Notes under the pieces: model-generated
What the model was told of the DNA's origin: nothing
Database searches by the model: none
Seen by the model: only the letters and a program-made list of their open reading frames with translations
In this document: positions 40,532-45,992 of the stretch, piece after piece
How positions within the stretch are numbered: position 1 is the stretch's first letter
Layout of the letters: each line of letters begins with the position of its first letter
Translations under genes and position numbers: made by a program
Origin: JBAZCO01 sp041654915
GTDB taxonomy: Bacteria > Bacillota > Clostridia > Christensenellales > DTU072
Assembly: GCA_041654915.1 (NCBI GenBank)
Contig: JBAZCO010000002.1
Coordinates: 1 to 45,992 of the forward strand
DNA: 45,992 nucleotides
Reading direction: 5' to 3'

Positions 40532-43500
40532 ATGCGTAAAAAATGGTTGAAAAATAGCTTAATAGTTATGATATTTGCGCTTGCAGTTATGCTGCTTGCA
40601 ATTTTGCCAACGCTTTTTACCACATCCGCCCAAGGGGAGGAGATTTTTGGCAAGTATACCTTCCATAGGGAACTAGAAATAAACGGAAAAAATGTTAGCT
40701 TTTTCGAAAGCGGCGACGAGTACTTTCGCTACTATCACGATGAGGAAGGCTATGTATTGGTAAAAAAGGATGGGGGCTTGTTCTATGCCGAAAATAATAA
40801 CGGCCGCCCCGCTCCTACTAATGTTAGCGTCACCGCCCACGACTATCGCATAAATAACCTAGAAAAGATGGGCGGTTGGGATGTGGACTTTGCCGAGCAT
40901 CCCGACTTATTAACTTCCTACGAAACCCCCGGCGCAGAGGTGGTGGAAAAAGCGCCGCTCTATGCGGCAGCCTCATCCGAAAAGCAGATTGTAAACTTAG
41001 TTATATACATAATTTTTAACGACGACAGCGAGGCAACAAGGGCAAACTTGGGGGCGCATCCTGCAAACTCTGCGTTGAGCGGTACGGGCAACTCGCTTAG
41101 CGACTATTTTTACACAATGTCCAACGGCGAGCTTATAGTAAGCAGCATCACCCCCAAAGAAACGGGAACACCGTCCTTAACATATGTGTACAGAGATAAC
41201 CAAAACAGAAGTCACTACAACATAAATACCCCTATATCCGAGCGTGGCAAGCGTGAGGCAATACTATTAACCAATGCGATAAACGATGTAAAAAATAAAT
41301 TCAGCGACCTCTCCTCCTATAATTTGGATATAGACGCCGACGGATTTATAGATGCGCTAACCTTTATTGTTAGCGGCGCAAAGTCCTCCGATTGGGGCAG
41401 CCTTTTGTGGCCGCATAAGTGGAATTTAGACTCTATAAACACTTCCTACAACAACGGGGCAAGAGCGGATATTGGCGGCAAAAAAGCGGGAGATTATTCC
41501 TTTAATTTTGTTAACGAACTTGATGTTGGCACTCTTTGCCACGAGTTTCACCATATATTGGGCGCACCCGACTTGTATCATTACGAAAGAACAAACGATT
41601 ATCCCAACCGTGACCGCTACGGCTATGCCCCCGTTGCCGAGTGGGACTTGATGCAAACGCAACATTCCATTCCGCAATATTCCCTTACATATATGCGGGA
41701 TAAATATATTGGCGGTATTGGGGAAAACCAGATTGTTACGATTAGCGAAAACGGCATATATGGCTTGCAGCCTGTTAGCCTTTCGGGAGCGGGGGATGTG
41801 CTTGCATACCGCACACCTAGCGTGACGGTGGGTGGCAAAGACGAATATTTTATGTTTGAATACAGAAATCCCAATGCCGCTCTCACCTACGACAGTATGT
41901 TAAAGGGAGCGGGCGGTTTGATTATCTACCGTATTCGTGAGGATAGCGGTTTGGACGGCAATGTGGATGCACTCTACAAGGATGCCAATCGCCCCGACCA
42001 AGTATTTGTATTTCGCCCGATTATAAAAGACGAAAATTCTACTTCTACCCGCAGGGAGAACAGTCGCTATAACCTGGAGTATGCCGCTCTCTCTCCCGAT
42101 AACGAATATTTTTCCGAGGTAGGGCTAATCTCCACAAGCGCAAAGTATCACGACAGCGCACTATATTATTCCAATGGGAACAATAGCGGGTTTGTCGTTG
42201 AGGCACTCTCTGTTAACAACACGGGCATAGAATTTAAGGTGCGCCTAAATGCGGAGGAAAATATAGACGAAAACTATTTTGACAGCCGTGCATCTATTTC
42301 CTCTGCCCAAATGGTAAACGGTGGATATTCGGGGGTTAGCGTCAACATCAATATGGGCGAGATAGAGCTTGCCTATATTAAAGATATCCGTGTGATATTA
42401 AAGAGCGCACAAGGGGCATCTCTTGCAGAAAACACGCTAAACTTGCAAAAGTTCCGCCAAGCTTACGGCGGGGGCGAGCGAAGTTTTGAGTCACCGTTTG
42501 TTGTTAGCAGCAAGGGTGGCTTGACGGGCGGGGTGTTTGCAGAGGGCGCTTTTAACATTGAACCCGTGCCGTCCAAGGCAGAATTATGGATAACAGATGC
42601 CGCTGGGCGGGAAAAACTAATTGTGGAAGGAAGGGCGATAAATAACAATAATCTATCGTGGAACACAATAAAGAACACCAAGGAACAGCCCTTTAGCCCG
42701 AGTATTGCGGCGGCGGCTGGGCTTAGCGTAGGCGTAAAGTATGACGGCAGAGTATTTGCAAGCGGCACTAGGGAGTCGGACTTTGCGGGTATAACCAACA
42801 TCACCGCCGTTGCAACAGGTGCGGCGCACTCATTGCTTTTGGATAGGTCAAAGACAGTTATCTTTGCTGGGCAAAGCTACCACGGCGAAGGCGCAGTTAC
42901 CGAGTGGGAAAATATACGGGCGATTGCGGCGGGTTACTATACCTCCTATGGTATAAAGATAGATAACACAGTTGTAGCCGCAGGACTAAACAACAAGGGG
43001 CAGCTTGATGTTTCCCATTGGGAGAACATAGCGGCAATTTCGGCGGGGGACGGGTTTGCGGTTGCCCTCACCACTTCGGGCGAATTGCTTGGTGCGGGTG
43101 ACGCTAGCGGTGACAGACGGGATATTGAGAGCTGGACAAATATTTTAGCCATAAGTGCAGGCAATAACTTTACTGTTGGGCTAAGGGATAACGGCACTAT
43201 TGTTGTGGCGGGCAACCTATACGGCAAGGAGAACACCAAGCTTTGGACGGATATAGTCAAGATTTCGGCGGGAGTTAATGTATTGTTTGCCTTGCGCTCA
43301 GACGGCACTGTGCTTAGCGTGGGCGACAACAGTCAAGGGCAATGCGAAACAGATAACTTGCTGGATATAGTAGATATTGCGGCGGGCGAATATCACGGCG
43401 CATTCCTCAGGGCAGACGGAGTGGTAGAATACACGGGCGGCGACGACTACACGATTGCCAATCTGATTAACGACAACTATATTGCGGCGACAGGGTTAAC

Positions 43501-45992
43501 GCTGACATTGCCGCAAACAGAGATATATTCGGGGCTTACAATGATGGCATCATACCTAATTAGCCCGATAAACGCAACATACCAAAGGGTGGTATACACT
43601 TCAAGCGATGCTTCGGTAGCCGAAGTAAACTTATATGGCAAGGTTACCGCCGTGGGTGTGGGGGATGCTGTGATTACCGCACGGATAAACGGAACAAGCA
43701 TCACCCAAACCAAGGCAATCAGCGTGCGGGAAAACATTCCGCCAGAGGCAATAGCGTTTGCAGATATTATCAAGAGCATTAAGTTGGGAGAGAGCGCAAG
43801 CCTAATCCTTATTGAAACACCCATTGGTGCGGCAGTGATGTATGAGCATATTGAATACTTGTCTAGCGACCCCTCTATTGTAAGCATATCCGCTATGGGC
43901 GGGGTGCTGGGAGAGGGGCTTGGCGAGGCAACAATTACCGCAACATATAATTATCAAGGGCATCTCTTGCAAGCTATATGCACTGTGCGGGTGGTGCTAG
44001 ATATCACGGGGATAGAAATTACCGCCCAGCCGCAAAGCAACTACCTTTATGGAGATGCGTTTGATGTGTCGGGCGGAAAGCTAAAGGTTAGTTTCCCCAG
44101 CGGCGAGGAGGAGGAAATAAGTATTGCCTCCGATATGATATCCAACTACAATCCTTTTGAATTGGGAACACAAATTATCACCGTTACCTATATGGATAAG
44201 ACGGTAGAATTTAGTGTATTTGTAAGTGACTATGTGGTATCGGCTAAGTTTAGCACATTGCCCAAAACTAAATACGCATACGGCGATGCGCTAAGCGTGG
44301 CGGGCGGAGTAATTTGGCTTACCAAAGCAACGGGCGACACAGTAAATAAACCGCTGCTTTTATCCGAAGTAAGCGGGTTTTCCTCTCATAATGTGGGTGA
44401 ATATGCGCTTGCTGTAAACTTTTCTGTGGACGGCAGAAACTTTAGTTTGTCGTATAACATCACGGTTTTTGACACGGTAAACCGTATAGAGAGCCGTCTT
44501 GTAAAAAAGATATATAACTTTATGGAGGAGCTGTCCCCAACCGAGCGGGTGGCGCTAATTATGAATACAGGTGCAGAGCGCACCATACATTTGCACGAAC
44601 TCACCGTAGAGGGATACCAAAGTAATATTACAGGCGCCCATAGTGTAAGATTTTATTATACCGACCCTATCACCAATATAACTCACAATGCTACCGATTT
44701 AATTCAAGTAACAACGGACGGCGGAAAATTTGATATTTTTGGCGCAGAAGAGGATGGTATTTATTGGTACGAACACGGCGTTGTTGACTTCCCGTTTGAA
44801 ATTGTCTTTACCATAGGTGAGAGCGCCATTGTTGTCGGCACGGACGAGGGTCAAGGCATTTGGTTTGGGGTGGGCGGCTTTAATCCCGAGCGATTGGGGG
44901 CGGGAATTGCCACGGTGACAGTCTTTGTCAAAAGCAATGCCGACGGAGAGGGCTATCGAGTGATATACGAGCCGCCCGCATTAAGTACTTTTGGGGCAAC
45001 AAGAATTATTGGTGAGCCGGAGTTTATTGGCAAGAAGGACTTTTATGTTTATGGCGAAGAGCCTGTAATTGGGCTAAAACTTACCCTTGAGGGCGGCGCT
45101 ACCCAAACCTATTATCCAGAGTCGTTTGCCGTGTCTTATGATTCGGAGCTTGTTGATGCGTGGCAAGATTATAAAATAAAGTATACAAATAAGTGGTTTA
45201 TCACCCAAATATATATTAAAGATGTGGTGCTTGGTCTGTTTGCCGAGGATATCACCGTGCTGTTTGGGAGCGAGCCGCAAATAAACATTTTTGCCAATAT
45301 GGCAAAGGGCGGGGAAAGGTTGTTAGAGGAAGAGGGTATCACCTTCCAAAATCTAAACACAAGGGTGTTGGGAGAGCGTACGGTAATCGCTACTTATTCT
45401 GGGGAGTTTGGTGCGTTTTCAACCAACTTTAAGATGACGGTACAGGATGCTCCAAAAACTATTGTGGAAAAGGAGCGCATAAGGATAGCCTATAAATACG
45501 GCGAGCAGTTTGACACTCAGTCGCTCTATACCGTGACAATGCTGTCTGGCGCTGTTAAGGAGGTTGCCTACAATACTTTGGAGTTTAGAGTGTATCCTGC
45601 ATTCGACCCAACCAAAATTGGGGCGCAAACTATCACGGTTGAGTTTTTACCAACGGGCAGAAAGTTTAGCCACGCTGTCACGGTACAAAACTATTTTACA
45701 CACTTGGAGGTGGACAATCTGTCAAGGAGTATTTATACTTATGGTGAGAATATAGACTTGATAGTGCGTGCAGTATATGCCGACGGCAGCAAGACGGGGG
45801 TATCGCCTAACGACTATACCACCAACTATAACAGTAGTAGGCTAGGGCAGCAGACGGTAACTATAAGTTACAAAACGGGCGGGGAAACAATTACAGGCAC
45901 TTACACGGTGACGGTAGCGGACAAGGTAACACAGCTTGAACTGCTTGGCGCTCCTGCCATTAAGGAATATAAATACGGCGAACCTGCAAACT
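40532..45992 (+). CDS. Secreted M6-type metallopeptidase with RCC1-like and Ig-like repeats (partial, 3' end missing)
   Basis: The frame is open for 1,820 codons and leaves the window without a stop. The start MRKKWLKN plus a hydrophobic core and a likely cut near TTSAQG is a signal peptide. Residues about 40-560 form an M6 (immune inhibitor A-like) peptidase domain. Its zinc motif is HEFHH (337-341), followed by ILGAPDLYHY as in that family; Glu338 would be catalytic. Residues about 727-970 are six or seven RCC1-like propeller repeats of the form 'i.aisAG...t.gl..dGtvv..G.n..Gq'. Then come two Big_2-type domains (about 986-1150) and at least six units with the 'Y.YGe.fd' signature of Big_3-type domains (near 1160, 1235, 1492, 1650, 1735 and 1812). 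It is probably a secreted or surface protease; its target is unknown. Confidence 0.9.
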   Translation, partial: MRKKWLKNSLIVMIFALAVMLLAILPTLFTTSAQGEEIFGKYTFHRELEINGKNVSFFESGDEYFRYYHDEEGYVLVKKDGGLFYAENNNGRPAPTNVSVTAHDYRINNLEKMGGWDVDFAEHPDLLTSYETPGAEVVEKAPLYAAASSEKQIVNLVIYIIFNDDSEATRANLGAHPANSALSGTGNSLSDYFYTMSNGELIVSSITPKETGTPSLTYVYRDNQNRSHYNINTPISERGKREAILLTNAINDVKNKFSDLSSYNLDIDADGFIDALTFIVSGAKSSDWGSLLWPHKWNLDSINTSYNNGARADIGGKKAGDYSFNFVNELDVGTLCHEFHHILGAPDLYHYERTNDYPNRDRYGYAPVAEWDLMQTQHSIPQYSLTYMRDKYIGGIGENQIVTISENGIYGLQPVSLSGAGDVLAYRTPSVTVGGKDEYFMFEYRNPNAALTYDSMLKGAGGLIIYRIREDSGLDGNVDALYKDANRPDQVFVFRPIIKDENSTSTRRENSRYNLEYAALSPDNEYFSEVGLISTSAKYHDSALYYSNGNNSGFVVEALSVNNTGIEFKVRLNAEENIDENYFDSRASISSAQMVNGGYSGVSVNINMGEIELAYIKDIRVILKSAQGASLAENTLNLQKFRQAYGGGERSFESPFVVSSKGGLTGGVFAEGAFNIEPVPSKAELWITDAAGREKLIVEGRAINNNNLSWNTIKNTKEQPFSPSIAAAAGLSVGVKYDGRVFASGTRESDFAGITNITAVATGAAHSLLLDRSKTVIFAGQSYHGEGAVTEWENIRAIAAGYYTSYGIKIDNTVVAAGLNNKGQLDVSHWENIAAISAGDGFAVALTTSGELLGAGDASGDRRDIESWTNILAISAGNNFTVGLRDNGTIVVAGNLYGKENTKLWTDIVKISAGVNVLFALRSDGTVLSVGDNSQGQCETDNLLDIVDIAAGEYHGAFLRADGVVEYTGGDDYTIANLINDNYIAATGLTLTLPQTEIYSGLTMMASYLISPINATYQRVVYTSSDASVAEVNLYGKVTAVGVGDAVITARINGTSITQTKAISVRENIPPEAIAFADIIKSIKLGESASLILIETPIGAAVMYEHIEYLSSDPSIVSISAMGGVLGEGLGEATITATYNYQGHLLQAICTVRVVLDITGIEITAQPQSNYLYGDAFDVSGGKLKVSFPSGEEEEISIASDMISNYNPFELGTQIITVTYMDKTVEFSVFVSDYVVSAKFSTLPKTKYAYGDALSVAGGVIWLTKATGDTVNKPLLLSEVSGFSSHNVGEYALAVNFSVDGRNFSLSYNITVFDTVNRIESRLVKKIYNFMEELSPTERVALIMNTGAERTIHLHELTVEGYQSNITGAHSVRFYYTDPITNITHNATDLIQVTTDGGKFDIFGAEEDGIYWYEHGVVDFPFEIVFTIGESAIVVGTDEGQGIWFGVGGFNPERLGAGIATVTVFVKSNADGEGYRVIYEPPALSTFGATRIIGEPEFIGKKDFYVYGEEPVIGLKLTLEGGATQTYYPESFAVSYDSELVDAWQDYKIKYTNKWFITQIYIKDVVLGLFAEDITVLFGSEPQINIFANMAKGGERLLEEEGITFQNLNTRVLGERTVIATYSGEFGAFSTNFKMTVQDAPKTIVEKERIRIAYKYGEQFDTQSLYTVTMLSGAVKEVAYNTLEFRVYPAFDPTKIGAQTITVEFLPTGRKFSHAVTVQNYFTHLEVDNLSRSIYTYGENIDLIVRAVYADGSKTGVSPNDYTTNYNSSRLGQQTVTISYKTGGETITGTYTVTVADKVTQLELLGAPAIKEYKYGEPAN

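Overview
The window reads as chromosomal DNA from an anaerobic Bacillota (Clostridia-like) bacterium. The evidence is Shine-Dalgarno (SD)-led genes, sigma-A type promoters with 17-bp spacers, a SigH-type sporulation/stationary-phase sigma factor, and the cysE-cysS-mrnC-rlmB-sigH gene set that is clustered in this phylum. No phage, integrase, transposase or CRISPR signal was seen. The order and species cannot be fixed from the sequence alone; an uncultivated gut lineage is an inference.

Positions 1-3170 (+): the last codons of gyrB, then gyrA and its terminator, then a promoter driving four tRNA genes (initiator Met, elongator Met, Glu, Val) and a second terminator. Positions 3285-10968 (-): a block read leftwards as mrnC, rlmB, sigH, ychF, an unknown membrane protein, cysE, cysS and a zinc-ribbon membrane protein. 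This is the known Bacillota translation/cysteine cluster with yacP absent and two extra genes inserted.

Positions 11088-45992 (+): almost entirely cell-surface and secreted proteins. In order they are a lipoprotein with Ig-like and transglutaminase-like domains, a two-gene sugar-handling pair (ROK-like kinase and PIG-L deacetylase), one giant gene of 23.4 kb encoding a 7,809-residue lipoprotein, and an M6-type secreted metallopeptidase with RCC1-like and Ig-like repeats that runs off the right edge.

The giant lipoprotein fills half the window and is the main object of interest. Its N-terminal 4,400 residues hold about fourteen copies of a 250-330-residue beta-rich module, most carrying an acidic or Asn/Pro/Gln-rich linker at the same internal place. 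They are followed by carboxypeptidase-regulatory-like domains, a mixed region, and a long chain of Ig-like repeats. Its 5' leader can form two mutually exclusive hairpins ahead of a strong SD. The giant protein, the transglutaminase lipoprotein and the M6 peptidase would all act outside the membrane, so the region looks like a surface-structure locus. What that structure does cannot be read from the sequence.

Smaller oddities are an extra base in the T-stem of the initiator tRNA, two promoters placed so close to start codons that the mRNAs should be leaderless or nearly so, short tandem duplications across two stop codons, and a terminator-like hairpin in the cysE leader.
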